Position numbers and translations under genes: made by a program
Notes under the pieces: generated by a model
Told to the model about the DNA's origin: nothing
The model's input: the letters and a program-made list of their open reading frames with translations, nothing else
The model's database searches: none
Shown here: one piece after another, positions 1 to 7,259 of the stretch
How positions within the stretch are numbered: the first letter of the stretch is position 1
Layout of the letters: the number at the start of each line of letters is the position of its first letter
Assembly (NCBI GenBank): GCA_937885015.1
Contig: CALAAS010000041.1
Coordinates: forward strand, 4,884 to 68,883
DNA length: 64,000 nucleotides
Direction: 5' to 3'
Origin: an uncultured Clostridium sp.
GTDB taxonomy: Bacteria > Bacillota > Clostridia > Lachnospirales > Lachnospiraceae

Positions 1-277
1 AACTAAGTAAATCCGCATTTTTCGTTTTATTCAATACATCAATTAATAAATCCTCCGGATAAAATACTTTAATAGGTAATTGCCAAGAATATCTGCCCTT
101 ATCTTTTTCTAACAATACCCTCATTCTATCTCTTAACGATTTCTTTAATTTTGTGCTTGCCCCACCACAAAGAAACACAATTATATATTGTTCCTCTATA
201 CGGCAAAAAATCTTTGTATAAATTTCTTTTAAAGATTTCTTTGTATTTATGTCTATTTCATCAAACTTTTTTGTCAT
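1..277 (-). CDS. Partial protein running off the left edge, possible retron St85-type effector
   Basis: An open frame of 92 codons starts at an ATG (277) behind a weak AGGAAAG site and continues past base 1. After a lysine-rich N-terminus it has a hydrophobic strand ending in FLCGG (residues 35-39), then an arginine/lysine-rich helix, then a KVFYPEDLL segment (residues 70-78). An N-terminal (F/V)CGG strand followed by a conserved acidic segment recalls the nucleotide-binding fold of retron St85 family effectors, but the diagnostic C-terminal part is missing, so this is only a suggestion. It lies 55 bases downstream of yjdF in the same orientation and is much richer in AT than the core genes, which fits cargo on a mobile element. 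Confidence 0.45.
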   Translation of the reverse strand, partial: MTKKFDEIDINTKKSLKEIYTKIFCRIEEQYIIVFLCGGASTKLKKSLRDRMRVLLEKDKGRYSWQLPIKVFYPEDLLIDVLNKTKNADLLS

Positions 278-332
278 TTTACTTTCCTAACTATATATTT
301 TAATAAATCAATACGAGCATTTAGGGCAGACG

Positions 333-749
333 TTACCTGCCACTATACTTCTCTTTCCTTTTCTGCTGTTTCAGTTCAAACTGTCGCTTTTTCTCTGCTT
401 CCCGTTGTTCCCGACTCACAATCTTACATTTAGTTTTCAACTGCTCCTGCTGTAATTTCAAAGCCTGTTGCGACTTCGTTCCTATCCCAGTGTTCTGTAT
501 CTGTTTCCGCACATCCCTCTGTACCCGTTTCGGATTGCGACTAGCTTCTTTTACATCAGTTGCCACAGCCGGACAAAATTTCAGTCGATAGTAATTTTTC
601 AGAACAAAATCATATATCTCATAATCTTTCGGTTCCGCACCAAATGTAACCTTGCATGCAGACAATTTCTTCTCCGATATGTGTTCAAACACACCTATCC
701 AGAATGGTTCTTCAAAAAATACTGTCAATCTACCTGATACTTTGTCCAT
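333..749 (-). CDS. yjdF: YjdF family protein (DUF2992)
   Basis: A protein of 138 residues with the YjdF pattern: an N-terminal strand pair GRLTVFFEEPFWIGVFE, the segment ACKVTFGAEPKDYEIYDFV at about residues 31-50, and a highly basic C-terminal tail (residues 75-138) rich in Lys, Arg and Gln. The biochemical role of YjdF is unknown; in Bacillus and Clostridia the gene is typically preceded by the yjdF RNA motif, described as binding azaaromatic compounds. Such a leader lies directly upstream here. The start ATG follows a strong AAGGAGG. The gene lies between mobilization genes and the partial edge gene, so it appears to be cargo of the element. Confidence 0.85.
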   Translation of the reverse strand: MDKVSGRLTVFFEEPFWIGVFEHISEKKLSACKVTFGAEPKDYEIYDFVLKNYYRLKFCPAVATDVKEASRNPKRVQRDVRKQIQNTGIGTKSQQALKLQQEQLKTKCKIVSREQREAEKKRQFELKQQKRKEKYSGR

Positions 750-767
750 GACAATTCCTCCTTAAAT

Positions 768-892
768 GATTGTATGAACAAAGAACGGACAACCCTAAGG
801 AGGGAGGGTTACTTACACCAGATGGTGTGGCCGGGCTACCCACCGGCTCTGTAAGGGATTTTCTCTTACGTTGCGTTTTTATCTTTGCTCCT
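768..892 (-). promoter_or_regulatory. yjdF motif riboswitch-like leader
   Basis: Read on the minus strand, the region upstream of yjdF contains a run of paired segments: a CGTAAG/CTTACA arm, a GCCGG/CCGGC pair around GGGTAGCC, an ACACCA/TGGTGT hairpin, and an AACCCTCC/AGGGTT pair ending before the ribosome binding site. The stretch GTAGCCCGGCCAC followed by GTAACCCTCC matches my memory of the yjdF RNA consensus, and the downstream gene is yjdF itself. A TGCTAAAAT extended -10 at about 895-903 could be its promoter. A covariance-model scan would settle the identity. Confidence 0.7.
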
Positions 893-963
893 TGATTTTA
901 GCATACCATTAGCAATTTTTCCACAATAAATAAAGGACACAGCCGCCGCCATGCCCCAAATCC

Positions 964-1278
964 CTACCGTTCCAATGCTCTCTCGATTTTCTGCTTCTGC
1001 CCTTTCAAATCATTCTGCTTCTCATACAGGCTCTCACGTTCTTTACAGAGTGACTTCATGTGCTCCAACTGCGTCCGCACTCCCTCCCGGCAATCCGGCT
1101 CTATCCGCTTATATTCCCCGGTTATACTTCGTATCTCGTTATTGTTTGATTTTATCTGCTCCGACACACATATCCAGTCAATTAGATTGCGTACTTCTAT
1201 ATCTGTATCATACAAATCTATTTCTGAAAGGATTTTCGCACACAGCCGAACCATAACTTTTTTCTCCATATCTGTCAT
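964..1278 (-). CDS. Hypothetical coiled-coil protein downstream of the relaxase
   Basis: I do not recognise this 104-residue protein. It is mostly charged helix; residues 40-104 (EIRSITGEYKRIE through EKQNDLKGQKQKIERALER) have the heptad character of a coiled coil. It has no signal peptide or membrane segment. Its start lies 13 bases after the relaxase stop, with a G-rich site across the junction, so it is probably translated from the mobilization transcript. A role in the relaxosome is possible but is inferred from position only. Confidence 0.65.
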   Translation of the reverse strand: MTDMEKKVMVRLCAKILSEIDLYDTDIEVRNLIDWICVSEQIKSNNNEIRSITGEYKRIEPDCREGVRTQLEHMKSLCKERESLYEKQNDLKGQKQKIERALER

Positions 1279-1291
1279 TCTATCAATCCCC

Positions 1292-2662
1292 CTATCTGCT
1301 CATATCAAATACACGTTTCGGACGTTTATTTTCCTTTTCTGCCCATTCCAGAGCCTTAGACCGCTCAACTATCGACTGCACCTGTTCTCTGCCGAAATAG
1401 CGTTCCAAACGCCCCAAATCTGCCGTTTTCTCCTGCAATCGGTCAATAATGTCGCTCTGCTCCATGACCTTATCTGTCAAGCGACTGATCTGCTGCTCCT
1501 GCCGGGTAACTTTTTCTTTTAGTTTCTTTCCCTGTTCTGCAAGCTGGACGCATTTAATTGTCAGTGCTTTTATCGTTTCTTTCAATTTCTCCACAAGCGG
1601 AAAAGCTTTTTTATCCTTATAAGCCTTTGCAGACATCAACGCCGCCGGTTCAGGCAGCTGCCACTTCTCGTCCTCGTCATAAGCGTGTATGTTCCGTTCC
1701 ATGACCGCCTTAGACTGAACCATTTTTTCAATATCTTGTTGCAATTTCTTCTGTTGCTTCTCCAATTTCACATTATCAGACAGCAGCTTTTTCTTGTCCT
1801 CTGCCAGCGTTGTCGCCTGCTCCTTCAGCAAATCACTTGTTTCCGAAAGTTCCGATACTTCCTGCCGGATTGCTTCGCCCTTCTGCCGTATCTGCTCTGT
1901 TTCCTGCACTGCTTTTCTATGCTGAATCTGAATATCTGATAATCGCTCTTTTCCGTCAGAAATAGATTGCTCCAATTCTGCGACTTCCTTTGCCCGCTCC
2001 TTTTTCTCAAAGTCCAAAACAGATAAATGCTTTTCATGTGTGCCTTTCTTCTCCCACTCAATCCCATGTTCCAGCATGACAGCGACAAGCTGTTCTTTCT
2101 CATAAGCTACCCACTGATTTAATTCCGTTTCCCGCCTTGTACCGCCTTTAAATCCGAGAGCAGATAACGCCTGTTTCAAAGAAACTCTTATATCAAGCCC
2201 CCGCCTGCTTCCTGTCGTATACGGTACAAAATCTATATGCAAGTGGGGCGTTGCTTCGTCCATATGAAGATAGGCACTAAATACTCTTAACGTAGGATTT
2301 CGCCGCTGGAAATCCCGCATATATTTATCCAGCATCTTTGCCGCAAGCCGTCCGTTCTCCGTCTTTGCCCCCATGTTATCCTTATCCCCAATTTGCAAGA
2401 TAATCTCATGAAATGGCTTCTCCTGTTTGCCGGAACGGATTTTCTCATAATAATCGTCAATCCGGCGGTCACTTCTGGTCTGCTTCTCATTATACCGGGT
2501 GAGCGCTTCATCAAACAATTCGTGATATACGTCCTTAACATTTTCATTGCAATATTCCACGTTCAGACAGCTTCGCTCCGGGTCAGTATTCTTTGCATGG
2601 AATTTTCTGCTATTATGGTTGACAGAGCCTTTTCCTGTCATAAAGCTGATAGTTCGCTTCAA
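1292..2662 (-). CDS. MobV-type relaxase (Mob/Pre plasmid recombination family)
   Basis: This 456-residue protein should nick the element at oriT and lead the strand during mobilization. The N-terminal third is the Mob/Pre relaxase domain: an HNSRKFHAKN segment near residue 16, a conserved NVEYCNENVKDVYHELFDEAL stretch, and the metal-binding triad in the segment HMDEATPHLHIDFVPY (about residues 133-148). Residues 200-400 are a long coiled coil (rich in E, K and Q), as is common in this family. A candidate oriT lies just upstream and the coiled-coil gene just downstream. The element has no coupling protein or secretion genes in view, so transfer would need a helper. Confidence 0.9.
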   Translation of the reverse strand: MKRTISFMTGKGSVNHNSRKFHAKNTDPERSCLNVEYCNENVKDVYHELFDEALTRYNEKQTRSDRRIDDYYEKIRSGKQEKPFHEIILQIGDKDNMGAKTENGRLAAKMLDKYMRDFQRRNPTLRVFSAYLHMDEATPHLHIDFVPYTTGSRRGLDIRVSLKQALSALGFKGGTRRETELNQWVAYEKEQLVAVMLEHGIEWEKKGTHEKHLSVLDFEKKERAKEVAELEQSISDGKERLSDIQIQHRKAVQETEQIRQKGEAIRQEVSELSETSDLLKEQATTLAEDKKKLLSDNVKLEKQQKKLQQDIEKMVQSKAVMERNIHAYDEDEKWQLPEPAALMSAKAYKDKKAFPLVEKLKETIKALTIKCVQLAEQGKKLKEKVTRQEQQISRLTDKVMEQSDIIDRLQEKTADLGRLERYFGREQVQSIVERSKALEWAEKENKRPKRVFDMSR

Positions 2663-2694
2663 TCAATATCCTTTCTCCCTTTCCGGGCAATCAG

Positions 2695-2760
2695 CGCCGG
2701 ATACGGCGCATAAGCTTTGTTACTTTCGTCGAAAGTAACGCAAAAGCACTTTTGACAGCC
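2695..2760 (-). other. Candidate origin of transfer (oriT)
   Basis: A perfect inverted repeat with 9-base arms (GTTACTTTC and GAAAGTAAC) around a 3-base loop lies at 2719-2739, within a broader imperfect symmetry GCTTTG...CAAAAGC. It is in the noncoding stretch just upstream of the relaxase, where MobV systems carry oriT next to a nick site. The nick position cannot be read from sequence alone. Confidence 0.55.
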
Positions 2761-2810
2761 GTTCCGTCCATCAAAAGCTGCCTTTGCGCCCTGCCGGGGG
2801 TTTTTCCGTC

Positions 2811-3050
2811 CTACGGACGGGGCGGCTGTTGCCGCCGCTTTACTTCCGCCGCTATAGCTTTTCGGATAGCCGAAAGTACATTTTCTATCGTATATTCATC
2901 CCATCCGGCAAGCCATATCAGCGTCCGCATTTCTGCCTCAGTCAATTCTATATCTCCGAATATTTCATTGAGTTCGGCAATCCTCCGGACTTCACTCTCG
3001 TAAAAATATTTGTTCACATTCCGGGTTCCCCATTCTGGCTGTCGTATCAT
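2811..3050 (-). CDS. Small conserved-type protein of the mobilization module
   Basis: I do not recognise this 79-residue protein. The ATG at 3050 is preceded by AGGAGGG at a good distance, whereas an upstream in-frame ATG at 3125 has no such site, so the shorter form is preferred. It reads as a helical acidic segment (YFYESEVRRIAELNEIFGDIELTEAEMRTLIWLAGWDEYTIENV) with a basic tail ending RRQQPPRP. It lies between the RepA-like gene and oriT, all on the minus strand. The stop codon falls inside a small palindrome (2807-2820) that could form a hairpin at the transcript end. Confidence 0.6.
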   Translation of the reverse strand: MIRQPEWGTRNVNKYFYESEVRRIAELNEIFGDIELTEAEMRTLIWLAGWDEYTIENVLSAIRKAIAAEVKRRQQPPRP

Positions 3051-3158
3051 ATTCGCCCTCCTTTTCAAGACCGCAACAACGCAAGGTCTATATCTTTTGC
3101 AACCTTGCAGACACCAAGCCCGCAAATTCTATATACTCTGCATTGTTGCGCTGTTGCC

Positions 3159-4134
3159 TTATTCCGGCTTGATTTTATCCAGTTCCCAATACCACGAATT
3201 GTTTATCCGCTTTGCTCTGATACTCAATTCCTTTTTCGCATTTTCAAGCGTCCGTCTGGATATACCCTGTTCCTCTGCAAGATTGAAAATCTCATTGCTC
3301 TGCATGACATTGTTTGTTTCTGCCACTTCCCGGAGCAGGCGCTTCGCCTGTTCCAGCTTATTCGCTTTCGGAGCGATACCGCCCAACACTTCTTCGGCGG
3401 TAATCTCATAATCTCCGAGCCAGTGAAAACCGTCCTCCGACAACTCAAAGGCTTTCGGGTGCCCAAACGCCGCCAGATTGTTTTTTATCTGGACTACCGC
3501 CCTTATATTCTCTTCGCCCTCCACTCTGCCGACCAGCAGGACGCTCCTTGCCACCGCAAAGAAATCAATGGAACCCATGCCCCGATATGCTGCCTTATTT
3601 CCAGCCGCTTTGTTCATGTGCCCTACAAGTACAATGGCACATTGATATTTCTCCGCCAGAGTCGCCAGCTTCTTTGTCATATTCCTTGCTTCATTTGCCC
3701 GGTTCATATCCATACCGCCGCCGAGATACGCCTGTATCGGGTCTAAAATCAGTAGCTTCGCCTTTGTCCTTATGACTGCTTCTTCCATACGTTCATCTAT
3801 CATGGAAAGTGATTTTATGCTCTCGTCAATGACGGAAATATTTTCACAATTTGCTCCTGCCGCTTCCAAACGGGGTTTAACCGTATCTGCAAGCCCGTCC
3901 TCCGCACTCTGATAAATCACATTCAGCGGCTTCGTCAGTTTCATTTTGCTGTCCAAACCCTCGCCTTTTGACAGCTTCGCCGCTATGTTCAGCACAAGCG
4001 TTGTCTTACCGTCCCCCGGATCGCCTTGTACAATCCTTTCCATAAGGGATAAACGGAAACCACAGCCACGCCACCTCCTGCGACTGTATCTCCGACATTT
4101 TAATCATCTGTAATTCTGTTCTCGTTCCTGCCAT
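3159..4134 (-). pseudogene. RepA-like AAA ATPase, reading frame broken near the N-terminus
   Basis: The intact frame from 4043 to 3159 (294 codons) encodes an AAA_25/RepA-like helicase-type ATPase: Walker A GDPGDGKTT at the very start, Walker B-like LLILDPIQAYLGGG near residue 100, a GHMNKAAGNKAAYRGMGS sensor region, and a C-terminal winged-helix-like segment. The expected N-terminus is present but in another frame: an ATG at 4134 with a strong AGGAGG site encodes MAGTRTELQMIKMSEIQ...WLWFPFIPYGK and then leaves frame exactly where Walker A should follow. The ATG at 4043 has no ribosome binding site. The gene is therefore probably inactive, unless the break is a base-call error or translation restarts internally. 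In related elements this protein supports replication or maintenance. Confidence 0.7.
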
Positions 4135-4174
4135 AATGTCCTCCTTTTTTGAAAAATTCGTTGTCACCGGAAGA

Positions 4175-4217
4175 AACCTCTGCTATACTTGAATTGTAAT
4201 TGTTGATAACAGAGGTT
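4175..4217. promoter_or_regulatory. Inverted repeat between mobC-like and RepA-like genes
   Basis: Arms AACCTCTGCTAT (4175-4186) and ATAACAGAGGTT (4206-4217) pair at 11 of 12 positions across a 19-base loop. On the minus strand the arm is followed by TTTCTT, so it could end the integrase/mobC transcript weakly, or it may be an operator. Confidence 0.45.
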
Positions 4218-4234
4218 TTCCAGTTATCACAGTC

Positions 4235-4612
4235 CTAACAGTTGCCGCTGTCAGGGCTTTTTTCTTCGCCTTGCCACAGATACCTTGCACCGTCCAACAT
4301 CCAAAGAATTGCTTTCAGCATATCTTCATAGGCTCCCCGCAAATCTCTGATTTCTTCGGAAGTAATCCCCGGCTTTTTGCCATCAATTTGCTCCGCCAGT
4401 TCCACCAGCCGATTCTCCATTTCCTGCAACCTTTCCACAATCTGATAAACTGTTTCTTTCTTGCCTACCACGCACACCCGGTTATAAATGCAGGAACGGA
4501 CAAAATAATCTTTTTTCTTCATGCCGCTTGTGAAAATCTTTGCTTCGATTTCTTCCCTCTCTCTGGGAGAGATACGGAAACTGATTGTCGGATATTTGTG
4601 TGTGCCGCTCAT
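4235..4612 (-). CDS. MobC-like mobilization accessory protein
   Basis: A 125-residue protein whose N-terminus, TISFRISPREREEIEAKIFTSGMKKKDYFVRSCIYN, is a ribbon-helix-helix-type segment as found in MobC/relaxosome accessory proteins and plasmid RHH regulators. Residues 55-80 form an acidic helix with leucine spacing. Its start codon overlaps the integrase stop (ATGA at 4609-4612), so the two are translationally coupled. It likely binds oriT or the integrase region DNA; which of the two cannot be told from sequence. Confidence 0.7.
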   Translation of the reverse strand: MSGTHKYPTISFRISPREREEIEAKIFTSGMKKKDYFVRSCIYNRVCVVGKKETVYQIVERLQEMENRLVELAEQIDGKKPGITSEEIRDLRGAYEDMLKAILWMLDGARYLWQGEEKSPDSGNC

Positions 4613-5694
4613 TCCTCTGCGCCCTCCTTAAATTCTTCATCCAGCAATTTTGCCATTTGTGTCTGTTCCGTCGGGAACATATGAGCATAGCGATAAGTAA
4701 TATCCACGCTTTCATGCCCCACCCTGTTTCCGATTGATACCGCCGAAAATCCCATGCTGATAAGCAGTGATACATGAGAATGTCGCAAATCGTGGATTCT
4801 AATGCGTTTCACTCCCGCTTTTTCCGCCCCTCTTGTCATTTCATGGTGCAGAAAGCTTTTTGTCAGATGAAAGATACGGTCAGTGGGAAGAATCCCGTAT
4901 AATCTGCCGATATAATCTTTCAGTTCTTCACATAAGAAATCCGGCATACTTACATTTCGTTTGCTTTTCGGAGTTTTCGGGTCTGTAATTACATCTTTAC
5001 CCTCCAATCGCTGATAAGATTTTGTTATCCGAATGACCTTGTTATCAAAATCAATATCCTGCGACGTGAGAGCTAACAGTTCGCCCACTCGTAAACCGCA
5101 CCAGTACAATATCTGAAACGCATGATAGGAATATGGCTTGTCCTTTACCGCTTCAATGAATTTCAGATATTCCTCTTTTGTCCAGAACAACATTTCCTCC
5201 GCTTTTCCCTTTCCCAGCGGCCCCGCCTTTACAACAGGATTGCTTTTCAGTTCATAGAACCGTACCGCATGATTAAACAGTGCACTCAATTCTGATTGCA
5301 GAGTTTTCAAATAAGTCGGAGCATAGGGTTTTCCTTTTTCATCACGATAGGAAATCTGTTCATTCTGCCACTGGATAATATCTTTCGGACGAATATCACA
5401 CATTCTCTTATCCTTGAAATAGGGCAGTAGCTTTGTCCTCAAGATATGCTCTTTCGTCAGCCAGGTATTGTGTTTCAGTTTCGGCTTCATATCTCTTGTG
5501 TATGCCTGAACAAATTCCTCAAAAGTCATATCCAAGTCAGCCGCTTCTTTCATACGGAAATGCCGTTCCCACTCTGTTGCTTCCCGTTTGGTCTTAAATC
5601 CCCTCTTAACTTTCCGGCAATTCTTACCAGTCCAGTCATAATAGTGAAAGGACACATACCATGTTCCCCGCTGTTCGTCTTTGTACGCCGCCAT
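4609..5694 (-). CDS. int: Tyrosine recombinase (integrase) of the element
   Basis: A 361-residue phage/Tn916-type integrase. An AP2-like arm-binding segment is at residues 1-45 (KDEQRGTWYVSFHYYDWTGK), a SAM-like core-binding domain at about 55-160, and the catalytic domain after 170. Catalytic residues are visible: Arg in YWCGLRVGELLAL, His-x-x-Arg in HDLRHSHVSLL, His in VGHESVDITYRYAH, and the nucleophile Tyr in the same segment. It would integrate and excise the element, assisted by the small protein encoded just upstream. It starts 15 bases after that gene and overlaps the mobC-like gene at its end. Confidence 0.92.
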   Translation of the reverse strand: MAAYKDEQRGTWYVSFHYYDWTGKNCRKVKRGFKTKREATEWERHFRMKEAADLDMTFEEFVQAYTRDMKPKLKHNTWLTKEHILRTKLLPYFKDKRMCDIRPKDIIQWQNEQISYRDEKGKPYAPTYLKTLQSELSALFNHAVRFYELKSNPVVKAGPLGKGKAEEMLFWTKEEYLKFIEAVKDKPYSYHAFQILYWCGLRVGELLALTSQDIDFDNKVIRITKSYQRLEGKDVITDPKTPKSKRNVSMPDFLCEELKDYIGRLYGILPTDRIFHLTKSFLHHEMTRGAEKAGVKRIRIHDLRHSHVSLLISMGFSAVSIGNRVGHESVDITYRYAHMFPTEQTQMAKLLDEEFKEGAEE

Positions 5695-5709
5695 AATCTC
5701 ACTCCTTTC

Positions 5710-5898
5710 CTAATTCGCCTGTGCCATGCCATAAAATTTTTTTTCATAGTATTTTCTGCTCACTCGTCCGGCGATTGTGATAAAACCTTTTGCTTCCAGT
5801 TCTTCATTCATCTGCCGCACCAGCTTATAAGCAAATGGTTTGGAAATGCCTAAGTCCTGCGCCACTTCTCCGGCTGTTACAAATAAATCATTTTTCAA
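5710..5898 (-). CDS. Excisionase-like winged-helix protein
   Basis: The frame is open from an ATG at 6021, but the best start is the TTG at 5898, which has AAAGGAGG eight bases upstream; the longer form would begin with an AT-rich, low-complexity stretch. The resulting 62-residue protein, starting at KNDLFVTAGEVAQDLGISKPFAYKLVRQMNEEL, is a MerR-like helix-turn-helix followed by a KGFITIAGRVSRKYYEKKFYG wing. Proteins of this size directly upstream of integrases act as excisionases or direction factors. Repeats upstream could be its binding sites. Confidence 0.7.
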   Translation of the reverse strand: MKNDLFVTAGEVAQDLGISKPFAYKLVRQMNEELEAKGFITIAGRVSRKYYEKKFYGMAQAN

Positions 5899-5923
5899 AT
5901 ACACGTCCTCCTTTTGGATTTTT

Positions 5924-6017
5924 AACTTTTTTGTTAAGTTTTGCACTTTCAATACACTTAACATTTTCGCTATTGTAAATAGCTTTTTTGTTAAGTTTAT
6001 CTTTTTTATTAAATTTA
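5924..6017. repeat. Direct repeats upstream of the excisionase gene
   Basis: The sequence CTTTTTTGTTAAGTTT occurs at about 5926-5942 and again at 5983-5998, with a degenerate third copy (CTTTTTTATTAAATTT) at 6001-6016 and a reverse-oriented ACTTAAC at 5957-5963. Spaced repeats in this position suit arm-type integrase or excisionase sites, or an operator controlling the divergent promoters. Confidence 0.5.
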
Positions 6018-6037
6018 GCATTTTTGATAAGTTTTTG

Positions 6038-6066
6038 TTGCCGTATTATTTTAGGCATGCTACAAT
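6038..6066 (+). promoter_or_regulatory. Sigma-A promoter for the GNAT/XRE pair
   Basis: TTGCCG at 6038 and TACAAT at 6061 are separated by 17 bases, about 30 bases upstream of the GNAT ribosome binding site. It is divergent from the integrase module. Confidence 0.55.
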
Positions 6067-6103
6067 GTAGGAAACGGGATAACTATTTTCACAGGAGGAC
6101 TTT

Positions 6104-6577
6104 ATGGAATACACGATACGAGAAATGACGGTAATGGAATATCCTCTATTGAATGAATTTCTATACAAAGCTATTTTTATTCCAGACGGTATAAAGCCGC
6201 CACCGAAAAATATTATCGCTTCTCCCGAATTACAAATTTATGTTGACCGCTTCGGGGCATCAAAAGCTGATTTCGCATTAGTCGCAGAAGTTGAACAAAA
6301 AATCGTTGGTGCTGTCTGGGTACGCATTATACACGATTACGGACATATTGATGATGAAACGCCCTCTCTTGCCACCTCTCTATACAAAGAATACCGGGGA
6401 CAGGGGATAGGAACCGATATGATGAAAGAAATGCTATCTTTGTTGAAAACACATGGTTATAAACGTGTTTCACTTTCTGTTCAAAAGGCTAATTATGCGG
6501 CTGAAATGTATCGAAAAATCGGTTTTGATATTGTACGGAAAAACGAAGAAGAATGGATTATGGTGTGTAATTTGTAA
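6104..6577 (+). CDS. GNAT family N-acetyltransferase
   Basis: A 157-residue single-domain GCN5-related acetyltransferase. The acetyl-CoA-binding motif A is visible as LYKEYRGQGIGTDMMKEML (about residues 92-110), preceded by the strand VGAVWVRIIHDYGHID and followed by VSLSVQKANYAAEMYRKIGFDIVRK, a typical motif B and C-terminal strand. The substrate cannot be told: family members modify antibiotics, ribosomal proteins or small amines. It has a strong CAGGAGGA site and its own promoter, and the XRE gene follows 25 bases later, so both are probably one transcript. Confidence 0.85.
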   Translation: MEYTIREMTVMEYPLLNEFLYKAIFIPDGIKPPPKNIIASPELQIYVDRFGASKADFALVAEVEQKIVGAVWVRIIHDYGHIDDETPSLATSLYKEYRGQGIGTDMMKEMLSLLKTHGYKRVSLSVQKANYAAEMYRKIGFDIVRKNEEEWIMVCNL

Positions 6578-6601
6578 AGTTTAAGGAAAGGACACAAAAT
6601 T

Positions 6602-7171
6602 ATGATACTGGGAGAGCGAATTAAGAGAATCCGCACATTTCGGGGATTAACACAACGAGAACTAGGATTGAAGCTGGGATATGATGAGCGCAACGCTGAT
6701 GTTCGTGTGGCACAATATGAATCCGGCTATCGTGTTCCCAAAAAAGATACTCTCATGGAAATTGCCAGGATTTTGAATGTCAACTATATCAATTTTATTA
6801 TAGAAGTCCCCGGCTGCGCTGAGGACATTATGCAGACTTTTTTCTGGCTTGACGAGGACAACCGCAATACCTTTCATCTGTTTCAGCTTGCCCGCAATCC
6901 CGGCAAGTGCAACGTTTCTGATGATAAGTCTGTTCGCTATAATGATAGTGACGAATGGCCTGCTCATGCTCCTGTCGGTATGTGGATTGATTATGGTCTG
7001 GTAAATGAATTTCTGCGTGAATGGTGTTTGCGGAAAGAACAGCTAAAAAGCGGAGAGATTTCAGAGGACGAATATTTTGAATGGAAAATCAACTGGCCAG
7101 CTTCCAGCAGTAGCGTTGATGAAAAAGGAAATGACAAGAAAAATAATAGTTATCAATGGAGAAAATCATGA
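6602..7171 (+). CDS. XRE family transcriptional regulator
   Basis: A 189-residue protein with a Cro/CI-type helix-turn-helix at residues 3-60 (LGERIKRIRTFRGLTQRELGLKLGY ... VRVAQYESGYRVPKKDTLMEIARIL). The rest is a conserved-type acidic region (FWLDEDNRNTFHLFQ; EWCLRKEQLKSGEISEDEYFEWKINWP) ending in a charged, low-complexity tail. It is probably the local regulator of the cargo genes, perhaps binding the repeats near 5.9-6.0 kb or its own promoter. The link to particular genes is inference. Confidence 0.82.
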   Translation: MILGERIKRIRTFRGLTQRELGLKLGYDERNADVRVAQYESGYRVPKKDTLMEIARILNVNYINFIIEVPGCAEDIMQTFFWLDEDNRNTFHLFQLARNPGKCNVSDDKSVRYNDSDEWPAHAPVGMWIDYGLVNEFLREWCLRKEQLKSGEISEDEYFEWKINWPASSSSVDEKGNDKKNNSYQWRKS

Positions 7172-7187
7172 TTTCTCATTCAAAATC

Positions 7188-7216
7188 TTGCTTAAAGAGT
7201 TCAACCATGTTATTAT
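7188..7216 (+). promoter_or_regulatory. Sigma-A promoter of the cysteine-rich/DUF1848 pair
   Basis: TTGCTT at 7188 and TATTAT at 7211 are separated by 17 bases, 44 bases before the start codon of the cysteine-rich gene at 7260. Confidence 0.5.
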
Positions 7217-7259
7217 TATATAGAACATATGTTTGTTTTTGAGGGAATGGAGGATAAAA

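Noticed and set aside
2784..3746. A 320-codon open frame opposite the RepA-like gene
   Set aside because: It runs across two minus-strand genes and an intergenic region and has no family features.
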